From positions 248,001-312,000 of the forward strand of contig JAQFWX010000019.1 in the NCBI GenBank assembly GCA_027605045.1: 64,000 nucleotides of DNA, in the 5' to 3' direction. Positions 39,361-51,461 of the stretch are shown in pieces. Position 1 is the stretch's first letter, and each line of letters starts with the position of its first letter. The notes beneath the pieces were generated by a model, which was given only the letters and a program-made list of their open reading frames with translations, did no database searches and was not told the origin of the DNA. The position numbers and the translations under genes were made by a program. This stretch comes from Phallus indusiatus (lineage: Eukaryota > Basidiomycota > Agaricomycetes > Phallales > Phallaceae).

Positions 39361-40259
39361 ATGGCATCGCATTTAGGTACGTTTTATATTTTTCCTTTGT
39401 GTTTAGATCTAGTTGTCTTATTAGCATTATAGCTCAAATTTTCGGTACCGGTAAGCAGTATGCAATAATCTTACTTGGGAAAATCGCTCATTGATTTGCA
39501 GAACAGGACCGCGTTAATTGCTCATTCTACTACAAAGTAAGATCCGCTTGTCTACTATAAATAGAGTTTATTGAAGACAAAAAACAGATAGGTGCCTGTC
39601 GCCACGGAGATCGTTGCTCTCGAAAACACATCAAGCCACCTTTCTCTCAGACTATACTCCTTCCCAACGTTTATCACAATCCGGCACACGATCCTGGATG
39701 CAAGCTCAACGAACGCGAGCTCCAAGAGGGTTTTGATGCGGTGTATGAAGATCTCTACTGGTACGCGTCCGTTTGGCTTATTTCTTGTCACTTGTTTAAT
39801 ACGACTCTTTTGGTCTTTTGCAGCGAGTTGGCCAAATTTGGTAACCTAGTGGAACTTCATGTCTGCGACAACGTTGGTGATCATCTGATTGGAAACGTGT
39901 ATGCTCGGTTTGAATGGGAATACGAAGCTCAAGCCGCTGTCGACAATTTGAATAACCGGTGGTATGCAGGTCGCCCACTTTACGCTGAACTCTCCCCAGT
40001 CACGGATTTCAGAGAAGCATGCTGTCGGCAGAATGAAAATGGCGAATGTAACCGTGGTGGCTTTTGCAATTTCATGCATCTTCGACTAGCTTCTAAAGAG
40101 CTTGTTTCGTCATTGAAGCATGGGCAACGTTTGGAGCGCAAGCTGAACCCTCCTAAGGAGCACGGAGCGGGGGGTTGGGACCCTAGTAAACGGGAGAAAA
40201 ACGGCAGAGATCGCAGTGCCAGTCCCAAGCGCTCAGAAGAAAGTTGGAGGAGAGGATGA
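39361..40259 (+). CDS. U2AF1: Splicing factor U2AF small subunit (U2AF35)
   Basis: Nuclear splicing factor that reads the 3' splice-site AG as partner of the large U2AF subunit. The spliced product is 225 residues. Exons: 39361-39376, 39433-39450, 39502-39536, 39588-39760 and 39824-40259; phases close. The first two coding exons are only 16 and 18 nt. The order is the family's: CCCH zinc finger 1 ([20 protein letters not shown]), a U2AF-homology RRM with ELAKFGNLVELHVCDN and GNVYARFEWEYEAQAAV, then CCCH finger 2 (CCRQNENGECNRGGFCNFMH). The RS-like tail is short (DRSASPKRSEESWRRG), as in other fungal orthologues. It converges with ALG14; 115 bp separate the stop codons. Confidence 0.96.
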
Positions 40260-40374
40260 TATAAAGCGGGACGGATAGTATTCGATAGAGTGGGCAATGT
40301 ATGTAACGACGCCTTAGTCGACCGTTAAAACTTTCGGATAACCATAAATGTAGATCTTCAAAATGAAAAATGTA

Positions 40375-41313
40375 TTAAACCAGCCATCCATGATATTCTC
40401 CTCTTCCGTTCTCTGTAAGCAAGTCCTCCCATTGCACGATAAACCTGAAAGTTGCATGAGTCACATTGTCTGTTGGGGTCTGGGCGTGACAGACCTGTCC
40501 ACGTAAGGCCATAGTAGGTTTCCGGATAATGACAAAGATTTTACCCGCGCAAATGATTCTACGTAAACAGTTATTGGTACTGGTATCATGAGTATCTGTA
40601 GAATATCAACAAAATGATAATAGAACTTGAACAATTGAAAGCGCACTCGACCGAGATATACAGCGGCGCATAGCATGACACAAGTACCCGGACCGTTCAC
40701 AATAAGAACGTCGGAAACGGCCTCACGCGTGATCAGCGGTCGAAGGCAGATAAGACGAATACACGTCAGCAGCGAGCGGAATGCCGTGAACGGTGTTGTG
40801 ACCAGCGACTGGTGCACTCTGCGTGCTCGAGGTATTCTTATGAAGGTGACATCACTTTTACTTGGAACTTTCCCCTAAAGGATACAGATTGATTAATTGT
40901 TGCTTCATGGCTCCGAAGATGAGTTTTGGATTACTTTGAGCTGAGATTCGTTTGCCTTTTCCGCTTCCAGACCCCTAGCGCGGTCTATACTCAAATTATC
41001 TCCGTCACTTACAAAGTACGTTCTGCGATTATATCGATCGAAGTCTAAAGACGATACCAAAGCAAGGCATTCGCTAGTATGACCACCTTTTTCCAACGAA
41101 TTTTGAGAAAACAAGAGTGCTTAGCAAAAGAATGGTCGCACCGGAGCCCAAGAAAACGGCTAAATGACATGTATTCGACGTTCTCTTTTTTGGTTTTTGT
41201 TCACCACCAAAACGTGGAGATAGTAGTACTGCTCTCAAACCAAAGGCGAAAAAGATGAGACGGGCTATGATGTTGATCCAAAGCATCGTCGGTGACAGAG
41301 TGTGCCGTGGCAT
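40375..41313 (-). CDS. ALG14: ALG14, UDP-GlcNAc transferase membrane-anchor subunit
   Basis: ER membrane subunit that recruits the Alg13 catalytic partner for the second step of dolichol-linked oligosaccharide synthesis. The product is 240 residues. Exons on minus: 41142-41313, 40935-41086, 40647-40874, 40495-40595 and 40375-40444; phases close. An N-terminal membrane helix (ARLIFFAFGLRAVLL) is followed by the family motif GSGGHT, which is split by an intron. Further landmarks are YFVSDGDNLS, IPRARRVHQS, NGPGTC and VESFARVKSLS, ending IVQWEDL and a short tail. The first Met is MPRHTLS; a longer reading would need a TTG start. The intron at 40596-40646 is 51 nt with no in-frame stop. Only 107 bp separate this start from the divergent amidohydrolase start. 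Confidence 0.95.
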
Positions 41314-41420
41314 GATTGCAGCAATCAATGACTCAAAGCGTACGTACGCGACGTGACAGCCCTTCAGTCACGCATAGCAGGCGTGAACACTAAGCAAATT
41401 TTGAGCAAATTCCTCCCAGC
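41314..41420. promoter_or_regulatory. Short bidirectional promoter, ALG14 / amidohydrolase
   Basis: Only 107 bp lie between the two start codons. Both core promoters and 5' UTRs must fit here or overlap the genes. No TATA box is apparent. Confidence 0.6.
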
Positions 41421-44400
41421 ATGAAAGGAGGAATTCTCCCTAAATCTCGCGACGAAAACCCAAGAAACGGAAAACAGAAGTCGAGAAAGACTCTGCTCCG
41501 TTTAATCCTCGGAATTGTCGCATTATGTTCGAGTTATAATTTTGGGTATCTGTTCTGGACTTCGACAACGACTCCTTCGAGTTCACGTGCTGTTCACGTT
41601 CCTTTCAACGCCCAGCACATCACGTCTCGATGTAATGAGATTAGAAGAATGCCTGGCGTGGCCAAGGACTTCCACCGCCGGAAACAGTCGGACAGATTCG
41701 TAGACGGTACTCAGCCTGTCTTAATTCGCAACGCGAGTATATGGACTGGAAGGAACTCCGAACAAAAAACAGTTATGAATGGTGCAATCTTGTTAGATAA
41801 TGGACTTGTGAAATGGCTCGGAGACGATCTCCGCGTGAATGAAGCTCTGAGGCTTGCTGGATCAGAGGTTGTTGTTATCAATGCGGAAGGTTCTTGGGTG
41901 ACGCCGGGGTAGAGTCGTTCTTTGCTGCCTTTTGTTTTTTTCCGTGAATTAACACTTGATTCTCAATTCTCATAGTCTTGTCGATGTCCATAGCCATGCT
42001 GGCGTGTCATCTCTTCCGGATTTGTCCGGAGCTGCAGATACCAATTCTATGAAGGGAATTGTCCAACCATTTTTGCGTACATTAGATGCGATTAATACCC
42101 ACGACGAGGGTTATGCTTTGATGATAGCTGGAGGCGTCACTAGTGCTAATATACTTCCTGGGAGCGCTAATGCTATAGGTATTCATTGTTCAGACTAAGT
42201 ATGGAGGGTGAATATCGCTCAGTCGTCTTCTAGGTGGTCAGGCTTTTCCGATCAAGCCGAGGCCCACGAAGGAGCGGTCCTCGTCTTCCATGTTAATCGA
42301 GCAATTCAATTCTTCTCAGTCTACCGGCTGGAGACATATGAAGTAAATACTTTTCCTTCATTGCGAGTGTCTTCTCTGTCCTAATTCTTTTTCTTAGGCA
42401 TGCATGTGGAGAGAACCCAAGTGAATGTCTAGCAAGTTATATGAAAACATTCATTAAATAGATATGTCTAGGTCGCTCATACTCCGGAACACGGATGGAC
42501 ACGATTTGGGCACTGCGTGATATGTACGTTCATAATTCTGAAACTTGACATCTTTGTTAATTTAGCCGATTGTCAAACAAGATACAACGAGGCTCGGCAG
42601 CTTGTTGAGCAACAGGATAAAGTTTGTGCCGCTGTGAGTAGTGGAAATTGGGACGAAGCCCCCGCATTCCCAGAAAATCTAAGGCTGGAAGCCTTGGCTG
42701 ACGTCTTACGTGGCAAAGTCAAAGTATGAGTCTTTTATCCTGCATGACAGATCGCCAGTTTGGACATATGATTTTTTCCCAGGTTCATACTCATTGTTAC
42801 GAAGCCGTAGACTTGAACGCCTTCGTCAGCGTGAGGAGTCCTTCTGTCTTTCAGGTGAAAAAGAAATAAATGACTGGTTGCCTTAACAGATAAGTAACGA
42901 GTTTCAATTCCCGATTGCTGCCTTCCACCATGCCGCGGAAAGTTATCTTGTTCCTGATTTGCTGAAAAAAGCGTATGGGCGACCGCCCGCGCTTGCATTG
43001 TTTGCAACATTTTCTCGGTAATTTATTTTTTGAGTTTTTTCTTACTGTCCCTCATTTGATTTATTTTCCCAAAAGTTATAAACGAGAAGCTTACAGAGGT
43101 TCGGAATTTGCGCCACGCATTTTGCACGAGAATGGATTACGCGTTGCCATGAAGGTATCTCCTCTAGACATCTTGAACTCTCAGTCGTTAATTCTGTTAA
43201 TATAACTTAGAGCGACCATCCATGTAAGCCCGCTTATTGCTCGATTCACACTTTATGATTTTAATATCCTTCAATAGTTCCCATTAACTCACGATATCTC
43301 ATCTATGAAGCTCAGCAGGCTTTTTTCTTTGGCTTACCAGCAGACGCTGCCTTAGAAAGTGTGACTACGGTTCCCGCGGATGTACTGGGACTAGGACATC
43401 GAATTGGAGTCATTGAAGAAGGTTGCTTTTGTCTGTTTAAATGGTTCTGCTAATTAACTGATTATGAAATATATAGGCTATGATGCTGGTGCGTTGATGA
43501 TTGATATGGATCTTTCAGTTTCTTATATCATTCCTAGATATTGTCATATGGGACAGTCATCCTCTAGCTTTAGGAGCTACCCCAAAACAAGTCTTTATAG
43601 ATGGCATTCCACAGTTTACCGAGTCTTTCGCGGTGAAGAAACCTGATATTTACAACGAGGTCCCTCAAACTCCCAATTTCGATCGTGAGGCCGCTGACGC
43701 TGTCAAATACGAAGGGTTACCACCTTTAACGCCTTCGAAGGGGGTCAAGAATCTAGTTTTCAGAAACGTCAAAAATATATGGCTTCATGATGATAGCAAC
43801 CTTGGTATCAGTCATCTCTCACCGACAACAGCCTCCGACCCTGAAGGGCTGAACGGAACCGATGTCGTCTTTCAAAACGGACAGATCGTTCGTATCGGTT
43901 CTATCTCGCACACTAATGCTTTCTCCGATTTTGAATCAGTCGACTTGATGGGCGGATCTATAGGCCCGGCGTTTACAACCTTCGGCTCACCTTTAGGACT
44001 AAGTGATATAGTATTGGAAGAGTCAACGACGGACGGCAATGTCCGGGATCCATTAACGGATAATATTCCAAGTCTTTTACAACACGACGCCACTATTATC
44101 CGAGCGGTTGATGGCCTTCAGTTTGGTTCTCGGGATGCTTTGTATGTGGAATTGATTGAGAACCTTCTGTATATATTTACATGAGGTTTGATCGCTATTT
44201 TAGACTTGCGTATCGGAGCGGTGTTACGGTTGGGGTTGTATCCCCTCAAAGCGCAGGTGTTTTCTCAGGACTAGGCACAGCATTTTCTACTGGATCAAGC
44301 AATAAACTAGCACAGGTACGGTATAAATTGAACTTTCCTATAGATGTATGCAGTGTCTTAACGATATGTAACTAGGGTGCTATCATTGAACGTGTTACCG

Positions 44401-45266
44401 CAGTACATACCTCCATTTCAAGAATCACTGGAGGGAATAGACCAAGTGTTAGCACCCAAATAACCGCTCTTCGACGTGCCTTGCTCGGTAACGGAGACGG
44501 AGAAGAAAACAAGATTTTTAGACGAGTAACAAATGTAAAAGTTCTGCTTTCTAATAGAGTTCATTCGATTGACATATTTCTTTACAAGGGTGAAATTCCT
44601 TTGATAGTTAATGCCGACAGCGCCGACATCATTGCAACGATTATTACCCTGAAGAAAGAGGTGGAAGATTTGAATGGTGGACAGTTGAAGTTGACTATCA
44701 CTGGTGCCGCTGAAGCGCACTTAGTCGCATATGAGCTTGGCCAGGCTAAGGTTGGCGTCATCTTGACTCCTTTCCGTGCTACACCTTTAAATTGGGACCA
44801 AAAAGGGGCGTAAGTGGATTTTAAGTTTATGCGAGCACACAACCAGCTAGCTCATTGTTTCATCGGCTTAAGTCTACCTGGACCGCCGCTCACGCAAGAC
44901 AACGCGGTGGGCGTTCTACTCGCTAATGGTGTTACAGTAGGTCTGGGAAGTATGCCCATGTGGCCTTGGACAGCGCGACATCTTCGTCTTGATATCGCAT
45001 GGGTACGTTGGTTTTCCCTTTCTTTCAAATTAATGCGGTATACTCATTGACAATGTATCCGATGTATGCAGGCGGCCATAATGAACCTAGGCATGACTAA
45101 AGCTGAAGCCTTGGCGATGGGAAGTACAAATGTTGAAAAGTTGTTGGGTGTGGATCTACCCACACACGTTAGAGATATGGTAGCTTACCACGGTGACATC
45201 TTTGACCTGAGCGCCAAAGCTGTTGCGGTGATTTCTCCCAGACGTCAGCTTGTGGACTTGCTATAA
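41421..45266 (+). CDS. Membrane-anchored amidohydrolase-superfamily protein (two-part)
   Basis: Large metal-dependent hydrolase-type protein, probably 950-1,000 residues over about 15 exons. The N-terminus is cytosolic and basic, then one membrane anchor (about residues 25-45) puts the rest in the secretory lumen. The first half has amidohydrolase metal-site landmarks in order: VDVHSHAG after the first intron, VHTHCYEAVD, AFHHAAE and MKSDHP, plus DIVIWDSHPL, the usual end of such domains. The second half begins again like an amidohydrolase (NLVFRNVKNIW, VVFQNGQIVRIG) but has GPAFTTFGSPLGL where an HxH would be expected. It is therefore a degenerate repeat. It ends VISPRRQLVDLL. Related fungal proteins are often labelled carbohydrate esterase family 9 or imidazolonepropionase-like. 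The substrate is unknown. Confidence 0.85.
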
Positions 45267-45926
45267 CTGAAACAAATACATTTGCTCAGCTTCATAGCCT
45301 TTTTGTGATATTACTTTCTATTGACTAGCTCTGCAACAATTTCCAGGTGAAAGGATCGGAAATAACGCAGACGGATGTTGGAAAAGCGGAGGTCGGGTAA
45401 TGAAAATGAATCAGCAGTGGCGATAACCTTGAAGGCACATGATCAGTAAACTCCACCCGGGCATCTGAGCCGATAAGGCATATGAAGACGATTCTATTCG
45501 TGATGATTCCGAACGTCCCATGGTAAAATCCAGACAGACAGATGCACGCGAGGCTTTCGATGGTGGACATATTCGTCATTTCAAATTCACCTCGGCATCG
45601 CCGCGTTTTTTTTCGGTCAATTTATTTATTTAAGTTGCCCTATGGTTCCTTTTTGATTAGCCGACTTTTAATGCGAAATGGATAATAGATGTACATATAA
45701 AAATCGCTTCCGGGTTCTTCACCTACGGAGTGAGCAATTATATATAGAAGACGAATCGGAAGTGCGTGCACGCGTGTTATGTACGTTTATTACAAATGAA
45801 GGAAGAAGAAATCGACCTTAGTAAATTGCAGATAGTGCTTCGGGAAGTCCCGACGCGGAACAGTAATTTGAGTTCCATTCCTCAAATGAATGTCTAAGTA
45901 GTATTCATAAAAAGCAGTATATCAAT
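45267..45926. other. Convergent intergenic region
   Basis: About 660 bp between the 3' ends of the amidohydrolase and the DUF4188 gene. It is AT-rich and holds only short open frames; nothing further is seen. Confidence 0.5.
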
Positions 45927-47028
45927 TCATCTCCATCTGTCTTGGTATTTTTGAGATTCAGGGTAGCCTAATCGTCCGTTTGATGAGGCATATATTCCCG
46001 TGCCGGTGACCAGCGAGTTGCGATACACTATTTGATTATCTTCAGTCCGAACTGCATCCCACATGTTACCAAGACCCATTCCTAATTATTTGAATCAGCG
46101 ACAAGTCTCAACTGGGAGGTGGTTAATAGACGTACGAGGCACATTGTGATAAATGCCCTCTGCGTTTGAAATTTCATAGATTTCATGCCATACTCCAATC
46201 TTTGAGCCAAATTTCGGCGAGTCCTTTTGCAAGTTCATAAAACGAGCCCACGCAGGATAATGCGTTCCATCCGCCTTGTGAGCGAATTTCCAGATATGTT
46301 GATAAGATCTCCAATATATGGCGATCTGATTGTTACAAATTGCGAAAAGAAAAAAATACATAATCATTAATTCATCAGCAACGTTCCTTTTGACGAGATG
46401 ATCAGTCACTTACCATATTACCATTGCCCGTAATGTCCTTCGCATGTACATAATTCTCGGCATTCAGGAAACCGGTGTCATCTTCGGGAGGAGCATCCCG
46501 GAGTTCTTCAATCATCTGGGCAATGACATCTCCCATACCTTTGTACTCGAGTTCGAGAGAGCCCATCCTGGTAAAACACCGAGAACCGATGAGCATTAAA
46601 GCTAATTTAGGCTGTACTTCGGCGGGTCCGGAAACAGCTATCTCCCCAGGCTCCTTTCCGGCATGAATAGGGTCTGCAAAGTCGAGGAAAGCCGCCGTTT
46701 TGCCCACAATGACTCCTGCATCTTCGTCTTTTTTGGGAATCCCTATTTTCCTCAAGAGCCACGGAACCATAGCCGACAGAAAAATGCACAGTCCAGGAAT
46801 ATTATTATAAGGCGCCGGAAGGCAGTATGTAGAAAGTGCTTGTATCCCCACTCCGATGGTAACGAATCCCTGAATACTGAAAACATCACGAAGAATATGC
46901 TAAAGGAAACGAGAATCGTCTTAGGAATATAGGAACATCAAGTATTATCAACATACAGCAACAACAGAATTCTTGTTGGAAGGACGCGACGGATGGTCAC
47001 CAAAAACGAATCGAGGCGGGGACGGCAT
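45927..47028 (-). CDS. DUF4188-type protein
   Basis: Protein of 300 residues. Exons on minus: 46957-47028, 46414-46899, 46136-46325 and 45927-46081; phases close. The second exon carries hydrophobic stretches (GIQALSTYCL, GLCIFLSAMVPWLL) that may be membrane helices. The C-terminal part has the DUF4188 pattern: IYWRSYQHIWKFAH, HYPAWARFMN, KIGVWHEIYEI and IYHNVPRMGLG. In Pfam, DUF4188 proteins are described only as monooxygenase-like, and the chemistry is not established. The start Met begins MPSPPRFVFGDHPSRP. It lies head-to-head with the ERCC1 gene across 1.3 kb. Confidence 0.85.
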
Positions 47029-48357
47029 GAAATAAACGACAGAAGCAGGGGGATTCTCCAAGAAACTCTGACTACCTTTTTTATAGAAAAGGACAGTACA
47101 AGCCAGGGAAACAGGTGGAAGAGACGGACTTGAAGGCGAAATTTGCCGGAGTCTGTGAACAATTAAGGCTCCATCAAATCATGAGCGGACTAGGATTGCA
47201 TCCCTACGTGCTTAACCCTGATGGAAGAAGCCCATATAAAATTATCTCTCCGAGCCAGAAGAGGCTAAAAGTCCGCAGAATATTTCCACGTGTCGGCACC
47301 GGTAATTATGATTGTACACATCGAACGTGTTTAATTGATTTAATTCGTTTGAAAGTCTGTAGGCTTTGTTAATGAACTGACCTGAAGGCCACTGAGTACG
47401 ATGTAAATATGTATGAATGAGGTCAGGAACAGTGCTTATTAAATGAGCATCAAACCACGCATCATCAGCTCCTCGCCGGACGGACTTTCCCTGCAACTCC
47501 AACGTCTAAGCATGGCACCTCAATTGAATTGAACGTCATGACAGTGGGTGGGAAAAGCTCAAGTGGCAGGTGTACATATGACCACAGGGATGGCCAATGT
47601 TTTAGACTAGAACTTAGCGGTTCAGCTAATACGCACTTTGCAATTACGAGAACAATATAAACATAAGATTTGGGCTTTGAGCAAAGAATTAATAGCGAAA
47701 GTGCAGTAGAGTAATGGACGAGTCTACATATTTATGTGGGAAAGCGCTAAACTGAAGCATGTCAAGTTTGAATAGGGAACAGAGGTTGCTTCTCTAAATC
47801 CATCGATGTGATACCTTCCTGAGAAAGGCTGCGGTAGATCGGTCGCTGAAAGGGATAAATGTGGATCAAGTGAGGTCGAATGACATTCAGGCTGCGGTGC
47901 AAGTGCTGATCACGGATGAAACTTCATGCCAATTCCTTCAACCGCTTTTTTACCATAAGGCGTTATGACCGCTGTAAAACAATCGGCAGTCTCGCGTAAT
48001 CTGTTTCAAAAGGGTTCACGTTATGGAGAATTCAAAGATTACTGGAATCTGGCTCATCCGATGACTGTTTCTTTTAAATGGTTTGAATCAGATCAAGAAG
48101 AAGAATTTGTGTTCCTAGCCAGCCCGTTGCCATCCGCACTAGGCTAATGATGTAATAACTAATTGTGAAAGTAGGGCATAGGCGACACTGGACATTTTCT
48201 GAAAATCAAAGACTTACGCCCGAGAAGCAGAATTCAAATCTCCAAGGTGAAAAGTTGAAGTGGAACATAAATAGCAAATGAATGTTCAAACGTTCAAAGT
48301 CCGACCTGCCGGTTTAGCCGTCTTCTTGACGAACTGTGGCAGTTGCTGCAGCCTGAC
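47029..48357. other. Divergent intergenic region, DUF4188 gene / ERCC1
   Basis: About 1.3 kb containing both promoters. An 86-codon minus frame at 47242-47502 starts with ATG but matches no family I know. A plus frame at 47965-48147 is equally unsupported. Confidence 0.45.
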
Positions 48358-49711
48358 ATGACCACTAAACCCACAAATCCCCCAATTGTAAGACCCAGTA
48401 TTGGAAATTCAATCATAATTAACAAATGCCAGGTAATTAATTATCCCAGTCATGCTTTTTGACTCTCGGTTCAACGAAAAAGTGACAGCGTTTGAACCCG
48501 GTCCTCGACGCGATTCGTAATGTTCCTAAAGAATTTGGCGACATTGTTCCTGACTTCAGAGTCGGTAGAACAACATGTGTGCTATATCTAAGGTATGTTC
48601 TTGCATCCTTTGTATATGTACTCACAAAACATTTGATCGCTTTTTTATTTAAAGTTTGAAATACCATAGACTGCATCCAGAGTATATTCATGGTCGAATT
48701 GAAAAACTGGCAGGTCAATTTAATCTACGTATTTTGCTTATTTTATGTGATATAGTAAGTAACTGAAAGTCTTTTATTATACGCGTATTTGGACTATTTA
48801 TTTCTCTCTCTTCACAGAGCGAACATCAAGATCCTATCAGGGAGTTGACAAAAACTTGCCTTATCAATAACATCACCATATTCGTGGCTTGGTCGTGAGT
48901 CGTTCTCAAAATAGTTTATCTGTGGCACAATTGAATCTCTTTAGGATAGATGAAGCCGCTCATTACCTAACGACTTTCAAACAATTTGAACACAAGCCAC
49001 CCAATTTAATCAAAGAACGCGTCGAAAAAGATTATGCTTCGGTGCTTCGAGCGGGTCTTACTTCTATTCGGGGAATAAACAAAACAGATGTGGAGACATT
49101 ACGAACAAATCTTGGCGTATGATCTTTTTTTTTTCGTTTCAATCATCCGCCGATTTCTAATGAGTCAAAGACAGTCCCTCGCGAACATCTCGAAGGCCTC
49201 TGAGCAGACGTTATTGAATCTACCTGGTTTTGGTCCCACCAAGGTTCGGCGATTGCACGAAGCACTTCAAAAGCCCTTTAATCCGAATAAGCAAAAAAAT
49301 ACATATGACGCGTTTCCCACCATCGCAAGTAGCATCACAGAAGCAGACGAGTTGGCCCTCGCCGAGGAGGAAATGGCAATGACACAAGCTGCAGTAGCTT
49401 CCTCTAGCAAAATTCGTTTAGAAGATCTAGAAGTGGGTGACATCGGAACACCTTTGTTGCCTGGGCAAGAGTCTACTACTGAATCAAGATCGCCCGCTCC
49501 GGTTGAAAGATCCCGTCGCCCAAGATCGCCGTCGCCCGTTTGGGATATTGAATTGGACCTTAATGATTCGCCACCACCCCATGATATATTAGAAGAGTCA
49601 ATAATCCCGAACAACGCTCACGATGCTCATGATGACAGTCGACCCTCTAAAAAATTAAAAGTTGATCACGCATTAGAAGACTCTGATAGTATATCTTCAT
49701 TTGGGGATTGA
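48358..49711 (+). CDS. RAD10: DNA repair protein ERCC1/Rad10
   Basis: Non-catalytic partner of the XPF/Rad1 endonuclease that cuts 5' of lesions in nucleotide excision repair. The product is 354 residues. Exons: 48358-48432, 48489-48592, 48655-48754, 48818-48894, 48945-49116 and 49175-49711; phases close. The central domain reads [39 protein letters not shown] and NITIFVAWS. The C-terminal helix-hairpin-helix pair shows [12 protein letters not shown] and [20 protein letters not shown] Ser/Pro/acidic tail of about 150 residues after the HhH region is longer than in human ERCC1 and ends with an SKKLKVD-like basic patch, a possible nuclear signal. The start ATG at 48358 is supported because exon 1 joins in frame to the conserved NPVLD block. 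Confidence 0.95.
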
Positions 49712-51365
49712 CTACAGAGTTATCATTATTGGATCGGTATGATGCAACCGGAATGGTTTTTGAAATGTCGATTTGGCATATGATTCATGAAATTTTCAGC
49801 TTCGTTGGCTTAAGAAGTGAACATAGTATACTACCCCCCTGAGATCAATTTGCTTCGGGTTCGAGTGGCTCTGATATATTTTTCATTATCAAGTAGTACA
49901 TGAATATATTCATACTTATGAAATTAAAAGCCGACAATGCTTACCATTCTCAGCTGGATGTTACCCTTTTTTGGTATGTCAATTATGGCGAAATTGGAGT
50001 GAGCTTTCAAACCGTCTCTACCGTGATTTGGGTAGTGAGCCTGTTTCTCAGCCTAATTGTGAACCGAATTCAGACGGGCCACATAGACCGTAGTAGTCCA
50101 CATGACTCGGAATGCGAGCGCAAAACCTACAAGTCTAATAGCTCAACAAAAATTAACATCAGTGCCTGCTATCAGTAGGAACGATTCGAAGCCAGACGCG
50201 AATTCGCATATAGTATAGTATCTCTAAGAATGGTTTAGGAATGGTCCAATCTTCGGATTCCAACACCTGTGAAATATCCCTCCCTTGATGGTTGCTTTTA
50301 GCACATAGGATAGATAAGGATGTATTACTAAAAATCGTTGATTACACCGAATATTATACAGTGCTTCCGATATAAACATAGGAACATAGGAATATACTGT
50401 GCTGTGTACTGGTACGATGGGGATTTCCGTTATAAATGATAGTTCTCCTTAATACGTACAAAGAAGGCTATCCAAGTTCTAATATAGTGACCAGGTATTT
50501 GATTGGCATGGACGGTGCTCCGTCTCTCTTGATTTCGTTCGAATTGCCGCGGCAATGATGGTGGTCTGTGCACGACAAGAGCTCGGCTCGCCGGCATCCC
50601 CACAGGGTATATAACCAGGACACCCCCCATATCCGGTTTCCTCAGAACATACTCAGCTAGGATCTATTCTATAGAAACTAACTCGAGTCTCGCATGTTTA
50701 AACGTGCCACAACCTTCTTATCCATTCGATGATAGCTGGCACTGGCCCGTCATACTGAGAACATGCCTTTTGGGGCTCGAGGACGTCGGCCTCCATGATT
50801 ACTCTTTCTTCGGAGAGGTTTGACTGGTTGGCCAACGGGCGCAGTGCTTGTCTGATGGATAATCGTTTTTGTACAGCTAGTATAGATTAGTTTGGTTTTG
50901 AGGTTTCTTATCTGGAAATATATATTTTTTCAATCTTTTGTTTCGTCGCTATTGAATTTGTTCTTAAAGGTTATGTTAGTCCGGATTAATGTAACGGCGC
51001 ATATGTCAGTCGTTGTAGGAAAGAATAAGATATAGTTGCGTATTTATATACAATAATAAGCAGCTAAAAGCTGTAGGGTCCATTATCTTTAACAACATTT
51101 TCTTCCACATGAATGCTCTTACAGGGGTTTTCAAAAACCTTGTCAGCGCGGAATTTTTTTTTTTACCTAGGCAACTAGGCGCCGGTCCTTGTACTTAATA
51201 AAAGCTTCAGGAAGGATTTTCTCTATTTTTTCTTTTGGTAATGGAATGAATAACCTAAGAAATAATGAATTCTAGTGTTATACCATCAATAGGAATCCTA
51301 CAAGATGGACCAGTAAGCTATATGATCTACTACGCCGCATGCTGCTGCTTGGATACTGTGAGGGA

Positions 51366-51386
51366 GCGTAGCTCGGGGAGCTACGC
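51366..51386. repeat. Perfect 9-bp hairpin (GCGTAGCTC / GAGCTACGC)
   Basis: Inverted repeat with 9-bp arms and a GGG loop in non-coding DNA. It could be part of a transposon end or a structured transcript; no partner copy was found in the window. Confidence 0.75.
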
Positions 51387-51446
51387 GTGCTTGCTTAGCG
51401 CTCGTCGGAGTCTATTTATGCTCATCCTTTTGCATCCTTTGTTCGC

Positions 51447-51461
51447 GTCCACTTCGTGGAC
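51447..51461. repeat. Perfect 6-bp hairpin (GTCCAC / GTGGAC)
   Basis: Short inverted repeat with a TTC loop, 60 bp after the larger hairpin. Arms of this length can arise by chance; the clustering is what makes it worth marking. Confidence 0.55.

Noticed and set aside
47242..47502. 86-codon minus frame between the DUF4188 and ERCC1 genes
   Set aside because: Starts with ATG but shows no domain, and a possible link to other exons could not be built.
49850..49880. GGTTCGAGT resembling a tRNA B box
   Set aside because: No matching A box or cloverleaf could be drawn around it.
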